64,000 nucleotides of DNA from Cohaesibacter sp. ES.047 (GCF_900215505.1 NZ_LT907844.1:3984001-4048000); one strand, 5' to 3'. Shown: positions 15,689 through 25,396, counted from the stretch's first letter. The notes: generated by a model not told the origin, from the letters alone. Made by a program: numbers and translations.

Positions 15689-18600
15689 ATGACAGACTAT
15701 TCTCATCTTGCCCCAGCACCGGCTGCGGAAACGGGACCGGTAAAAGCATGGGTCCAGACACTGGTTCTGCCGACATACGAGCCAGCCGAGGCCGAGCGCA
15801 ATCCGATGTTCCTCGAGAAACGGGTGTTTCAGGGCTCGTCAGGGCGCGTTTATCCGCTTCCTTTCATTGACCGCGTCGAAAGCGATCCGGTCGATCATGA
15901 ATGGACGGCACTCTTCATAGAGAATGACTATCTCCGGGTGATCGTTCTGCCGGAAATCGGCGGGCGCATTTATGCTGCAATCGACAAGGTGAATGGTTAC
16001 GACATCATCTACCGCAATCAGGTGATCAAGCCCGCCCTTGTGGGACTTGCTGGTCCATGGGTATCCGGCGGCATCGAGTTCAACTGGCCACAGCACCACC
16101 GGCCAAGTACCTATATGCCCACAGACTGGACCATTGAGGAAGGCGACGACGGCAGCCGCACAGTTTGGCTCAGTGAACATGAGCCGATGAACCGCATGAA
16201 AGGCATGCACGGCATTCAGCTCAAACCGGACGTGGCCCGCTTCGACGTTCTGGTCCGCCTTTACAACCGGACCTCGCTCACACAGACCATAATGTGGTGG
16301 GCAAACGCCGCGACTGAAGTACACGAGCATTATCAGAGCTTTTTCCCGGGTGACGTCAATCACGTTGCCGATCATGCCAAACGGGCAATGATTTCCTTCC
16401 CCCATTGCGACGGACATTATTATGGCGTGAATTATGGTGAGCGTGCAAAAACCGGGGTGCCCCAATCGGAGGCGCCTCGGCAGTTCGTACCTGAAGGCGA
16501 TTATGCGCCGAACGACATGCGTTGGTATGCCAACATTCCTGTCCCCACCTCCTATATGTGCGTCGATACAACCGCTTCGTTCTTTGGTGGATATGATCAT
16601 GCAACAAAGGCGGGCTTGGTGCATGTGGCTGACCGCCATATCTCGCCGGGCAAGAAGCAATGGACATGGGGCAATCACGAATTCGGTTATGCGTGGGATC
16701 GCAATCTCACCGACCCGGACGACAACGGAATTTACCGGCCCTATATCGAGTTGATGGCCGGTGTCTACACTGACAACCAGCCGGATTTTGCCTTCATCGC
16801 GCCGGGCGAGACAAAGGTTTTTGTTCAGCACTGGTATGGCATTCGCGATATTGGCCCCGCCGATCAGGCGTCGTCGGAAATGGCGATCAGCGTTGCGCTC
16901 GACGGTCGCAAAGTTCAGATCGGACTTCATGCCGTGGTCGCCCTTTCGAACCTGTTGGTGCAACTGAAGGCAAAAGGCGAGACGGTCGCGACCTGGAGCA
17001 CAGATGCAGACCCGACAGCGGCGGTGTTCCTAGACACCACCTTGAAGACTGATGTTGCCCGCGAGGATCTGGAACTTGTTGTTCTCGACGAGGCCGGGAT
17101 GCCACTTCTACAGTGGGGACGGTTCGCTGAGCGGGATGACGATCCCACTGAATCAGCCAGCGAACCAGCTGCTCCTGAGGCCGTCGTCAGTGTCGAAGAG
17201 CTCTATCTTACGGGATTGCACCTAAGCCAGTATCGCCACGCGACCCGTGCGCCCGAAGCCTATTGGCGCGAGGCGTTGAAACGCGATCCGATGGAAAGCC
17301 GCTGCAACAATGCCATGGGGCTTTGGCACTTCCGCCGCGGCGAATTCGAAACGGCTGAAACCTATTTTCGGAAAACACTCAAACGCCTGCGGACGCTCAA
17401 TCCCAATCCGATCGATGGGGAAGCCTTCTACAATCTTGGCCTGACATTGCGCTATCTGGGCCTTGAGGAATCTGCCTATGATGCCTTTGGCAAGGCAAGC
17501 TGGAACATTGCCTTCATTGCACAAAGCCACATGGAGATGGCCGAGATTGATGCACGGCGCGGCGACTGGACGGAGGCACTGACGCGCGTCGAGATCGTTC
17601 TGCTGCATGGCTCTGATAATCTCAGGGCGCGCAATTTCAAGGCTTTCTGCCTTCGCTCCCTTGGGTGCAGCGACGAGGCAGACGCGATCTTCCGCAGCAC
17701 GCTGGCGCTTGATCCCCTCGATTATCTGGCCCGTGATGCCATGGGCCAATCCCTCAGCTTGGATCCTCAGATCCTTCTTGATCTGTCGCTCGATTATGCC
17801 CGCATGGGACATTTCACGCGGGCCTTCGAGTTGACCAGCCGCTTCATGACCGCGCCTTCTGCCGGTGCCCAACCTATGGCGCATTACTACGCGGCCTATT
17901 TCGCCGACCGCATCGGGCAGGCCGAGGAAGCCGCCAAACAGCGCCAACTGGCCCAAAACGCCTGCAGCGACTATTGCTTCCCGTGTCGGCTGGAAGAAAT
18001 CGCCATTCTGTCCGATGCCATCAAGGCAGCGCCGGATGATCCCATGGCGCCCTATTATCTGGGCAATCTCTTCTACGACAAAAAGCGCTATGAAGAAGCC
18101 ATTGCGCTTTGGGAACAATCCGTTGCGCTTCAGCCAGCGTTTTCCATTCCTTGGCGCAACCTCGGTATCGCCTATCACAATATCCGCAATGACACCCAAG
18201 CGGCGCTCGACGCTTTTGACAAGGCCTTCGCTGCCAACCCGCACGACGCGTGCCTTCTCTACGAGCGGGATCAGCTTTGGAAACGGATCGGCGAAACGCC
18301 TCAGGCGCGGTTGGTTGAAATCGAAGCCAATCTTGCACTGGTCGGACAGCGCGACGCTCTGACCATCGAATATGCAGCGTTGCTCAACCAGACCGCACAG
18401 CCGGACAGGGCACTGACAATCATCGAGAACCGCAACTTCCAGCCTTGGGAAGGCGGCGAGGGGATGGTGCTAGACCAATTCACACGTGCCTGGTTGCTCA
18501 AGGGTCAGTCCGCGCTCCGAGCCGGTGATGCCACGACCGCCTTCGAAGCCTTCGAAGCCTCCATGACCAGCCCGGAAAACCTCGGCGAAGCAAGGCATTT

Positions 18601-19099
18601 GCTCGCCAACCAGTCCGATGCGCACTATTGGGCAGGCATGGCTTACGCCGAGGCAGGCGACCATGAGGCTGCGAGCCAGCATTGGGAGAGTGCAGCAAAC
18701 TTCAAGGGCGACTTCCAGAGCATGGAGGTACGCGCTTTCTCGGAGAAAACCTACTATTCGATTTTGTCGATGCGGGAATTGGACAGATTGTTGGAAGCAG
18801 AAAGCATCTGTGACGCATTGGAGGCATTTGCCCAAAACTTGCTTGAGAGCAAGGCAAGCATCGACTATTTTGCTACCTCTCTTCCCACGATGTTGATTTT
18901 CGAAGACGACATCCAGCTCAGGCAGAATATTTCCGCCTATGTGATGCTGGCTCAGGTCGCTCTTGCGCGTGGACAGAAGGAAGTGGCGTCAAGCTGGCTC
19001 GACAAGGCATTGGAAGGGGATCCCAACCACGCCCTTGCTACCGAGCTTTATCAAGAAGTTGAAGGGGCGCAGAACATTCGACCTTCTGCGTCAGTCTAA
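15689..19099 (+). CDS. DUF5107 domain protein with long C-terminal TPR array
   Basis: A 1136-residue protein without signal peptide or membrane helix. Residues about 15-460 match the DUF5107 type, rich in Trp and with conserved LPEIGGRIYAAIDKVNGYDI and GGIEFNWPQHHRPSTYMP; such domains are believed to share the galactose-mutarotase beta-sandwich fold. From about 500 to 1110 there are many tetratricopeptide repeats (for example YLGNLFYDKKRYEEAIALWE), a protein-interaction superhelix. It heads a sugar transport operon, 32 bases before the binding protein. A cytoplasmic carbohydrate-active or sugar-sensing role is plausible; the exact function is unknown. The ribosome site is weak. Confidence 0.85.
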   Translation: MTDYSHLAPAPAAETGPVKAWVQTLVLPTYEPAEAERNPMFLEKRVFQGSSGRVYPLPFIDRVESDPVDHEWTALFIENDYLRVIVLPEIGGRIYAAIDKVNGYDIIYRNQVIKPALVGLAGPWVSGGIEFNWPQHHRPSTYMPTDWTIEEGDDGSRTVWLSEHEPMNRMKGMHGIQLKPDVARFDVLVRLYNRTSLTQTIMWWANAATEVHEHYQSFFPGDVNHVADHAKRAMISFPHCDGHYYGVNYGERAKTGVPQSEAPRQFVPEGDYAPNDMRWYANIPVPTSYMCVDTTASFFGGYDHATKAGLVHVADRHISPGKKQWTWGNHEFGYAWDRNLTDPDDNGIYRPYIELMAGVYTDNQPDFAFIAPGETKVFVQHWYGIRDIGPADQASSEMAISVALDGRKVQIGLHAVVALSNLLVQLKAKGETVATWSTDADPTAAVFLDTTLKTDVAREDLELVVLDEAGMPLLQWGRFAERDDDPTESASEPAAPEAVVSVEELYLTGLHLSQYRHATRAPEAYWREALKRDPMESRCNNAMGLWHFRRGEFETAETYFRKTLKRLRTLNPNPIDGEAFYNLGLTLRYLGLEESAYDAFGKASWNIAFIAQSHMEMAEIDARRGDWTEALTRVEIVLLHGSDNLRARNFKAFCLRSLGCSDEADAIFRSTLALDPLDYLARDAMGQSLSLDPQILLDLSLDYARMGHFTRAFELTSRFMTAPSAGAQPMAHYYAAYFADRIGQAEEAAKQRQLAQNACSDYCFPCRLEEIAILSDAIKAAPDDPMAPYYLGNLFYDKKRYEEAIALWEQSVALQPAFSIPWRNLGIAYHNIRNDTQAALDAFDKAFAANPHDACLLYERDQLWKRIGETPQARLVEIEANLALVGQRDALTIEYAALLNQTAQPDRALTIIENRNFQPWEGGEGMVLDQFTRAWLLKGQSALRAGDATTAFEAFEASMTSPENLGEARHLLANQSDAHYWAGMAYAEAGDHEAASQHWESAANFKGDFQSMEVRAFSEKTYYSILSMRELDRLLEAESICDALEAFAQNLLESKASIDYFATSLPTMLIFEDDIQLRQNISAYVMLAQVALARGQKEVASSWLDKALEGDPNHALATELYQEVEGAQNIRPSASV

Positions 19100-19131
19100 A
19101 GAAAGAAACCAGTCATTGTGGAGGAGATACA

Positions 19132-20106
19132 ATGGGAAAATACACCAAACTACTAGGGTCTGCAGTTGCGCTTTGCAGCTTGGCCAACGTCGCAAATGCT
19201 GACGATATCAAAATCGGCTACATCAATAAAATGGGTGATCATCCATGGTTTGTGGCAGAGGTCGTAGGTGCAAAGAAAGCCGCTGAAGCCGCTGGCGCAT
19301 CGCTGGTCTCTCAGGATGTACAGTTCAACGCCGACATGGCGATCACGGCTGTCGACACGATGATCGGTGACGGCGTCAAGGGCATCGCGATTGTTGTGCC
19401 TGATCGCGGTATCGGACCGGTTATCGCTGCCCGTGCCAAGGAAGCCGGCGTCAAACTCGTAGCCGTCGATGATGACATCTACCATGAAGATGGCACCAAG
19501 GTTCCTTTCGTTGGCCTTGATTCCTACAACATCGGTCTTGCCGTTGGTGACGAATTGTCCAACCTTTACAAGGCCTCTGGCTGGGACGCGAGCACTGTCA
19601 AAATCGCTTCCATCGAAGACCGCAAGGCAGACACTTGCATGCTGCGCAACAAGGGCGCCGAGGATGCCTTCCTCGAAGCCAATCCCGAGTTCAAACGCGA
19701 AGACATTGCTCGCGTTGCCTATGACAACACCATGGTCAATTCCATTGACGTCATGACCACGACCCTGACGGCCAATCCCCAGATCACCAACTGGATTTTC
19801 TACTCCTGCAACGACGATGGCGTTCTGGGTGCTGCCCGCGCCATGGAAAACTCCGGCTATGCGCCTGAAAACGGCATTGGTGTCGGCATTGATGGCAGCC
19901 GCGCCTGTGATGCTTTCGGCAATGATCGCGAGTCTGCCTTCAAGGGAACCATGTGGTTCAATCCTGAAAATCAGGGCAAGGTTGCAGTCAATCTCCTGCT
20001 CGGAGCCATCAAGGATGGCAAGGAGCTGCCAGAGAATACCTACTCGTCTCCGGAACTGGTCAACATGAGCAATTTCGCTGACTACAAGGAGCGTCTTTGT
20101 AACTAA
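19132..20106 (+). CDS. CUT2 sugar ABC transporter, AraF-like binding protein
   Basis: A 324-residue periplasmic binding protein (Peripla_BP_4 type). A Sec signal peptide ends near ANVANA. The mature start DDIKIGYINKMGDHPWFVAE and the block IAARAKEAGVKLVAVDDDIYHEDG resemble the L-arabinose-binding protein AraF more than the ribose or xylose binders. GGAGGAG gives a strong ribosome site. Arabinose or a related sugar is the likely ligand, supported by the AraC regulator and the mutarotase in the cluster, but not proven. A hairpin lies directly after the stop. Confidence 0.9.
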   Translation: MGKYTKLLGSAVALCSLANVANADDIKIGYINKMGDHPWFVAEVVGAKKAAEAAGASLVSQDVQFNADMAITAVDTMIGDGVKGIAIVVPDRGIGPVIAARAKEAGVKLVAVDDDIYHEDGTKVPFVGLDSYNIGLAVGDELSNLYKASGWDASTVKIASIEDRKADTCMLRNKGAEDAFLEANPEFKREDIARVAYDNTMVNSIDVMTTTLTANPQITNWIFYSCNDDGVLGAARAMENSGYAPENGIGVGIDGSRACDAFGNDRESAFKGTMWFNPENQGKVAVNLLLGAIKDGKELPENTYSSPELVNMSNFADYKERLCN

Positions 20107-20114
20107 CCTGCCAT

Positions 20115-20142
20115 GACGGCTCCGCATCGCTGCGGGGCCGTC
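20115..20142 (+). terminator. Intra-operon hairpin after the CUT2 binding-protein gene
   Basis: A 12-pair stem (GACGGCTCCGCA with TGCGGGGCCGTC, one G-T pair) closes a TCGC loop nine bases after the stop. There is no T-run. As in the first sugar operon, it follows the binding-protein gene and probably stabilises that message or partly stops transcription before the ATPase gene. Confidence 0.5.
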
Positions 20143-20285
20143 TCAGGATTTACGATGACATTTGGCAATGCGCCTCGATTTTGAGAACAGCGGATTGCCA
20201 AGAGACAAATGTCACGGCCGCGCTGCGCAGTTCTACATGCCACAAGGACGAGCAACCTGGTCTTCGCATCTGGATAGGAGGCGAA

Positions 20286-21788
20286 ATGCAAAAAATATTC
20301 GGAATGACCAACATCTCCAAACGCTTTGGCGTGGTTCAGGCCTTGGCTGATGTTCAAGTCGATTTCACACCGGGAGAAGTGCTTGCACTGGTTGGCGAGA
20401 ATGGCGCGGGAAAATCAACCCTGATGCGCATTCTGGAGGGCGTCTTTCCGCCCGATACCGGGTCTGTTCTCTTCGATGGCGCGCCGGTTAAATTCTCCCA
20501 GAGCAGGGAAGCCCATTCCATGGGCATTCGCGTCATTCATCAGGAGCCGGAAATCGTTCCCACAATGAGCGTCGCCGAAAATGTCTATATCGGAGATTTC
20601 CCGCGCATAGCTGGCAACTTTCTTGATCGCTCCCGCCTTCGCAAGGACACTGCGGCGCTGTTGCAGGAATTCGGCATGGGCGATGAGCTCGATCCCGACC
20701 AATTGTGCGAGAAGTTGGGGCCTGCCCAGCGCCAGATGATTGAAATCATGCGCGCAATTCGCGCAGGCGGCCAGCTTATCGCTTTTGATGAACCAACGTC
20801 CTCTCTGACCGATGACGAGGCACGGCGCCTGTTCCGGATCATCCGCGATCTTCGAAGCGAAGGCAAAGCGGTCATCTACATTTCTCACCGCCTCAATGAA
20901 GTGATTGATCTATCCGACAGGGTCGCAGTTCTACGCGATGGTCGCATCGTGTCTGTGACGGAAACCAGTGAAGAGACGACAGAAACCATTGCCCAGAAAA
21001 TGGTTGGACGCGAGCTGAACACCCTGTTCAAGCGCACGCCCAGCACGCAGGACCGCACGATCCTCAAGGTCGAAAACCTGTCGTCTGATGCTATCTCGGA
21101 CATTTCCATGCATATCAAGGCCGGCGAAGTTGTCGGACTTGGAGGCTTGATGGGGGCAGGGCGCTCTGAGCTTGCCAAGGCGATTTTCGGCTATGACCGC
21201 ATTTCCAGTGGCAGTGTGTCCATGGAGGGCAAGACCCTGCCGCAGCAGAACACGGCTGCCGCCATTCTCGCCGGGGTCGGTTTTGCACCGGAAGACCGCA
21301 AGCATGAGGCGCTTTTGTTGATGCGCTCCATTCTGGACAATGCCTCCATCGTCATTCCCGATCTGGTGTCCAATTTCGGCTTTTTCGACCGGAATGCAGC
21401 CAAGTCGCTGGTGGGTGAGGCGGCCCGTGCGATGAAGATCAAGGCCCCCAGCCTCGATACGGAAGTGGCTGACCTTTCGGGTGGCAATCAGCAGAAGGTG
21501 GTTCTTGCCCGCTGGCTGGCCCGCTCGCCCAAACTGCTCATTCTTGATGAACCGACACGCGGCATTGATGTTGGTGCCAAATCGGAAATCTACAAACTCA
21601 TTGATGATCTGGCCGCGAGCGGCATCGCCATCATGCTGATCTCCTCGGAAATGCCGGAGTTGATCGGTCTTGCCGACCGCGTGCTGGTCATGGCTGAGGG
21701 CCGCATCACCGCCGAACTGACTGGTGAGGCCGTCAATGAAGAAGAAATTCTGCGTCACGCGATGCCATCAGCATCCATGGTCGCCTGA
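20286..21788 (+). CDS. CUT2 sugar ABC transporter ATPase, AraG/RbsA-like
   Basis: ATG 20286 follows AGGAGGCGAA; longer in-frame starts lack this. The 500-residue protein has two fused nucleotide-binding domains. Domain 1 has Walker A GENGAGKST, a degenerate signature LGPAQRQMIEIMRA and Walker B LIAFDEPTSS. Domain 2 has a degenerate Walker A GLMGAGRSE, signature LSGGNQQKVVLARW and Walker B LLILDEPTRG. This pattern is normal for CUT2 transporters. It pairs with the permease 15 bases downstream. Confidence 0.95.
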   Translation: MQKIFGMTNISKRFGVVQALADVQVDFTPGEVLALVGENGAGKSTLMRILEGVFPPDTGSVLFDGAPVKFSQSREAHSMGIRVIHQEPEIVPTMSVAENVYIGDFPRIAGNFLDRSRLRKDTAALLQEFGMGDELDPDQLCEKLGPAQRQMIEIMRAIRAGGQLIAFDEPTSSLTDDEARRLFRIIRDLRSEGKAVIYISHRLNEVIDLSDRVAVLRDGRIVSVTETSEETTETIAQKMVGRELNTLFKRTPSTQDRTILKVENLSSDAISDISMHIKAGEVVGLGGLMGAGRSELAKAIFGYDRISSGSVSMEGKTLPQQNTAAAILAGVGFAPEDRKHEALLLMRSILDNASIVIPDLVSNFGFFDRNAAKSLVGEAARAMKIKAPSLDTEVADLSGGNQQKVVLARWLARSPKLLILDEPTRGIDVGAKSEIYKLIDDLAASGIAIMLISSEMPELIGLADRVLVMAEGRITAELTGEAVNEEEILRHAMPSASMVA

Positions 21789-21803
21789 ACGGGAAACAGA
21801 AAA

Positions 21804-22802
21804 ATGACTGAAGAAACGCTCAACACAAACAGCGCAAATGCGCGCCAATCCTTCTACGAAGCGACAGTCGGCCGCATCGGGGTCCACAACGTCAGTCTGA
21901 TCCTGGCCCTTCTGGCACTCCTCGTCCTGTTCGGCTCCCTGCGCGGGGATGTCTTCTTCTCCATGCGCAACATTCTGAACATGGGCATGGGCATCGCCAT
22001 CCTCGGGGTTCTGGCTATTTCTCAGACCACGGTGGTGATTTCTGGACGCATGGATATCTCCGTTGGCTCGATTGTTGGTCTGACCACGGTTGCTGTCGCT
22101 TCGGCGATCCAGATCACGGGTTCTGCCTTTTTGGGGATCGTGTTCGGCATTGTTGTCGGCGGGCTCGCAGGCCTCTTCAACGGTGTCATCATCACCTATG
22201 GCCGCGTCAACCACATCATTGTGACCCTCGGCACCATGGCGATCTTCCGCGGGGTTGCCTTCATCATTTCCGACGGGCAGTCGATTTCGATCTTCAACGA
22301 CACCTTCCGGACAATCGGTATTGGCCGGTTTCTTGGCATCCCAATGCCAATCTGGGTGCTGATCATGACGGCGGTGGTGTTCCACATCTTCCTGTCCAAG
22401 TCCATCATCGGCCGGAATTTCTATGCCATTGGCGGCAACCCGATCGTTGCCCGCTTCGCCGGGATCAACCTCAATCGCTACAGCATCGGCACGTTCGTCA
22501 TGAGTGGCGCTGTGGCGGGGATTGGCGGCATCCTGCTGGCAGCCCGCACCGGGTCTGGCCAGCCGATTTCCGGCTCGCAAGGGTTGGAACTTGAGGCCAT
22601 CACGGCTGCCTTCCTTGGTGGCTGTGCCATGCAGGGAGGCAAGGGCAGTGTCATCGGTGCGTTGCTCGGGGTGGCCGTGATCGGGATCCTGAACAATGGC
22701 ATGATCCTGACCTCTGTCCCGACCTTCTATCAGCTGCTTGCCAAGGGCTCCTTGCTGATCCTTGCGGTGGTCTTCGCTGAATTCCAGCAGAACCGCCAGT
22801 AA
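21804..22802 (+). CDS. CUT2 sugar ABC transporter permease, AraH/RbsC-like
   Basis: A 332-residue integral membrane protein with 8-10 predicted helices. Characteristic blocks are VVISGRMDISVGSIVGL (helix 2-3), IVTLGTMAIFRGVAF, FYAIGGNPIVARFAGIN and AITAAFLGGCAMQGGKGSVIGAL. All are typical of BPD_transp_2 permeases for ribose, arabinose or xylose. It is a homodimer in the family. The gene follows the ATPase closely and is followed by a hairpin before the mutarotase gene. Confidence 0.95.
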   Translation: MTEETLNTNSANARQSFYEATVGRIGVHNVSLILALLALLVLFGSLRGDVFFSMRNILNMGMGIAILGVLAISQTTVVISGRMDISVGSIVGLTTVAVASAIQITGSAFLGIVFGIVVGGLAGLFNGVIITYGRVNHIIVTLGTMAIFRGVAFIISDGQSISIFNDTFRTIGIGRFLGIPMPIWVLIMTAVVFHIFLSKSIIGRNFYAIGGNPIVARFAGINLNRYSIGTFVMSGAVAGIGGILLAARTGSGQPISGSQGLELEAITAAFLGGCAMQGGKGSVIGALLGVAVIGILNNGMILTSVPTFYQLLAKGSLLILAVVFAEFQQNRQ

Positions 22803-22826
22803 AGCGATCCAGTAAAGCGATAAAGA

Positions 22827-22857
22827 CATGAAGGAGGCCATGCGTCTCCTTCATGTG
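22827..22857 (+). terminator. Hairpin between permease and mutarotase genes
   Basis: An 11-pair perfect stem (ACATGAAGGAG with its complement) closes a nine-base loop 25 bases after the permease stop. The downstream run is GCTTGTG, without a T-tract. The mutarotase ATG is only 40 bases further on, so it is either read through this element or has its own weak promoter. Confidence 0.4.
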
Positions 22858-22897
22858 CTTGTGTTATATCTCTTTCATCAAACCGGAGACAGTCGGG

Positions 22898-23800
22898 ATG
22901 TCTTGTCTAAAGCTCAAGGACGGAGCCTGTTCCGCTGTCATCTCTACTAGAGGCGGCGCCATCTGGTCATTCGACTACGAGCATCGACAGAACACAATCC
23001 CGATCCTCAATGCGCGTGGCGATCGTGAAAGAGACAAAGCGGCACAATCAGGCTGCTTCCCGCTGGTGCCCTTTGGCAATCGCATCCGCGAAAATCGCTT
23101 TTCCTTCGAAGGCAAAGACTATTCCCTTCACTCCAACACGGACAGCGATCCGCTTTATCTGCACGGAGATGGCTGGTTGTCGGACTGGACGATCAGCCAG
23201 AGAAGCGGAAGTGGCGCCACCCTTGACTTCGAATTTGACGGTAAAGATCGCTCGCCCTATGCCTATTGCGCCAGACAGAACATCAGGATCAGAGACGATA
23301 GCCTCATCCTCGGACTGTCTGTGATGAACACAGGTGCGGTTGCCTTGCCGTTCGGGATCGGCTGGCATCCCTTCTTTACCCTGACACCCGATACGCATCT
23401 CAAGGCGAGTGCAACGGCCTACTGGCAGGAAAATGAGCATCATCTGCCCACTAAGCTTGAAAAATTGCCCGTTGATCTCGATTTCAACCAGCCCGGCGCG
23501 ATCCCTGACCGTTGGATCAACAATGGCTTTGAAGGCTGGGACAACAGGGCAGAGATCACATGGCCGGAGCAGGGGATCGCCCTTCAGATTGATACGAGTC
23601 GGGAAATTGAGCGATATGTTCTCTATCGACCAGACCATGAACGGGATCCGCAGAATGCCGGGACCTTTTTCTGCTTTGAGCCGATGTCACACGCCATTGA
23701 TGCACACAATCAAGCCGGTGGAGGGGGACTGCAACGTCTGGCACCCGGCGGAACCCTGTCCGGAACCATGACACTGACGCCCCGTCCCACTTCACTCTGA
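22898..23800 (+). CDS. Aldose 1-epimerase (mutarotase) family protein
   Basis: A 300-residue galactose-mutarotase-fold protein. Start 22898 has GGAG nine bases upstream. FGNRIRENRFSF matches the conserved N-R substrate segment, LYLHGDGWLSDW holds the first catalytic His and FGIGWHPFF the second. It interconverts sugar anomers so that the imported aldose can enter metabolism. It is the likely last member of the AraC-linked sugar cluster; no kinase or isomerase for the sugar is present in the window. Confidence 0.88.
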   Translation: MSCLKLKDGACSAVISTRGGAIWSFDYEHRQNTIPILNARGDRERDKAAQSGCFPLVPFGNRIRENRFSFEGKDYSLHSNTDSDPLYLHGDGWLSDWTISQRSGSGATLDFEFDGKDRSPYAYCARQNIRIRDDSLILGLSVMNTGAVALPFGIGWHPFFTLTPDTHLKASATAYWQENEHHLPTKLEKLPVDLDFNQPGAIPDRWINNGFEGWDNRAEITWPEQGIALQIDTSREIERYVLYRPDHERDPQNAGTFFCFEPMSHAIDAHNQAGGGGLQRLAPGGTLSGTMTLTPRPTSL

Positions 23801-23913
23801 CGTGCGAAGCGCTGTCATCAGAAACAGGCCCCAGCCAATCAGTAAATTGGAACAATCTGCCCGTTCAACGGTTCACCATTATATTTAGTGAGTTTTTATA
23901 GGCAGAGAAACAG

Positions 23914-24891
23914 ATGGCAAACCAGACAGAACAAAACGAGCATGGAGCAACTGAGTCCGGGATCGGAAGACAGGCGCGCCATGTACGCAAAATCCCTTTT
24001 AAAGGCTGGTTTTATATCTTCAGGCGCACAGTCACCAGCTTCGCGGAAAATCGGGTGATGCTGATCTCAGCAGGTGTAACCCTTTACGTCCTGCTTGCGA
24101 TGGTGCCGGGATTAAGCCTCTTCGTGTCCATCTACGGTCTTGTATCAGACCCGCAATCGATTCCGGATCAGATCGCTCTGTTGCAAGGCTTGGTGCCGGC
24201 AGAGACCCTTGACCTTATCCGAGCGCAACTCGTCCGAATCTCCGCTCAGAATGACAGTGAACTGAACAGGGCGTTCATCATTGCCCTACTGATTTCTCTG
24301 TGGAGTGCAAGTCTGGGAGCGAAGGGTATGTTTGAAGCGATGAACGTTGTTTATGGCGAGAAAGAAAAACGGAATTTCTTTACCCTGACAGGCCTCGCCT
24401 TTATGTTTACGCTGGGTGGAGCGCTGTTGGCGTTCTTCGCGTTGGCGACCGTTGTGCTCTTGCCGGCAATCGTCTCGTTCGTGCAGCTTGGTTCCGGGCT
24501 TGAATGGCTCGTTCGCATCGTCAGCTATCTGGTGTTTGCTATCGGCATCGTGTTGGGCCTGTCCGCCATCTATCGTTGGGGACCGAACAGGGCAGGCGCA
24601 AAATGGCGCTGGGTCACACCGGGAGCCGGTTTTGCCGCGATTGCCGTTATCGCAACGTCTGTGGTCTTCTCGTGGTACATGTCCAATTTCGCCAACTATG
24701 GCGCGAGCTACGGCTCGCTGGGCGCTCCCATAGGCTTTCTTACATGGCTCTGGATTTCAGTGATCGTTGTGGTCATGGGTGGAAAGCTGAACGCCGAAGC
24801 CGAGCATCAGACCGCCATGGACACCACCAAGCCACCCGAAAAGCCCATGGGCGAACGGGGGGCCTTTGTCGCTGACACGCTGGGGGAATAG
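23914..24891 (+). CDS. YihY/BrkB family inner-membrane protein
   Basis: A 325-residue protein with a 35-residue cytoplasmic N-terminus and about six membrane helices. The conserved blocks are the first helix (LISAGVTLYVLLAMVPGLSLFVS), LWSASLGAKGMFEAMNVVYGE and YGSLGAPIGFLTWLWIS, all diagnostic of the YihY/BrkB (formerly RNase BN) family. The molecular role is unsettled; family members are polytopic proteins and not nucleases. It stands alone between the sugar operon and the PRC-barrel gene. Confidence 0.9.
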   Translation: MANQTEQNEHGATESGIGRQARHVRKIPFKGWFYIFRRTVTSFAENRVMLISAGVTLYVLLAMVPGLSLFVSIYGLVSDPQSIPDQIALLQGLVPAETLDLIRAQLVRISAQNDSELNRAFIIALLISLWSASLGAKGMFEAMNVVYGEKEKRNFFTLTGLAFMFTLGGALLAFFALATVVLLPAIVSFVQLGSGLEWLVRIVSYLVFAIGIVLGLSAIYRWGPNRAGAKWRWVTPGAGFAAIAVIATSVVFSWYMSNFANYGASYGSLGAPIGFLTWLWISVIVVVMGGKLNAEAEHQTAMDTTKPPEKPMGERGAFVADTLGE

Positions 24892-25036
24892 TGCCTGAGA
24901 CCGGTTTTGCCGATTATTCTGCGGCTGCCGGGTGGCAATAGGACACCCATGATACAAAAAAGTTTGGAACTCAATCCCTGAAGAATTCGTTTCCCTTACA
25001 ACGGGCACAATGAGCCTGTTCGCAAAGGAGGACACA

Positions 25037-25396
25037 ATGGCACACTCTGAAAATCACAATCTTATTGGTAGCGATAGGGTCGAAGGCACCTATGTCTATG
25101 ACAAGGAAAACGTTGAGATCGGCCACATCGACAAGCTCATGCTGGAAAAGCAGACGGGACGGGTCGCTTATGCCGTGGTGAAATTCGGTGACGTATTTGG
25201 CTTGGGTGGTGACCAATATCCATTGCCTTGGGAGAAGCTCGAGTATGACGAGAAACTGGACGCCTATCGCTTGGATGTTTCGCGCCAAGACATTGAAGGC
25301 GCACCGAAATATCCGGAATCAGACTCCGCATGGACACCAGAATTGGGGCGTAACGTCTATGGATATTACGGCATTCCACCCTATTGGATGATCTAG
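25037..25396 (+). CDS. PRC-barrel domain protein
   Basis: A 119-residue soluble protein with a strong AAAGGAGG ribosome site before ATG 25037. Residues 10-85 form a PRC-barrel: GSDRVEGTYVYDKENVEIGHIDKLML then the strand YAVVKFGDVFGLG and DQYPLPWEKLEYDEKLDAYRL. The C-terminus is Tyr- and Pro-rich (YGYYGIPPYWMI). Such single PRC-barrel proteins are common in Rhizobiales and are often stress-induced; the function is not known. Confidence 0.9.
   Translation: MAHSENHNLIGSDRVEGTYVYDKENVEIGHIDKLMLEKQTGRVAYAVVKFGDVFGLGGDQYPLPWEKLEYDEKLDAYRLDVSRQDIEGAPKYPESDSAWTPELGRNVYGYYGIPPYWMI

Noticed and set aside
17222-18244. Long open frames antisense to real genes, for example 5560-6486, 17222-18244, 19153-20127, 20931-21758, 21768-22841 and 43541-44587 on the minus strand
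   Set aside because: Each lies opposite a gene with clear family motifs, has no recognisable domain or ribosome site and reads as a low-complexity mix of His, Arg, Gly and Asp typical of antisense frames in GC-rich coding DNA.
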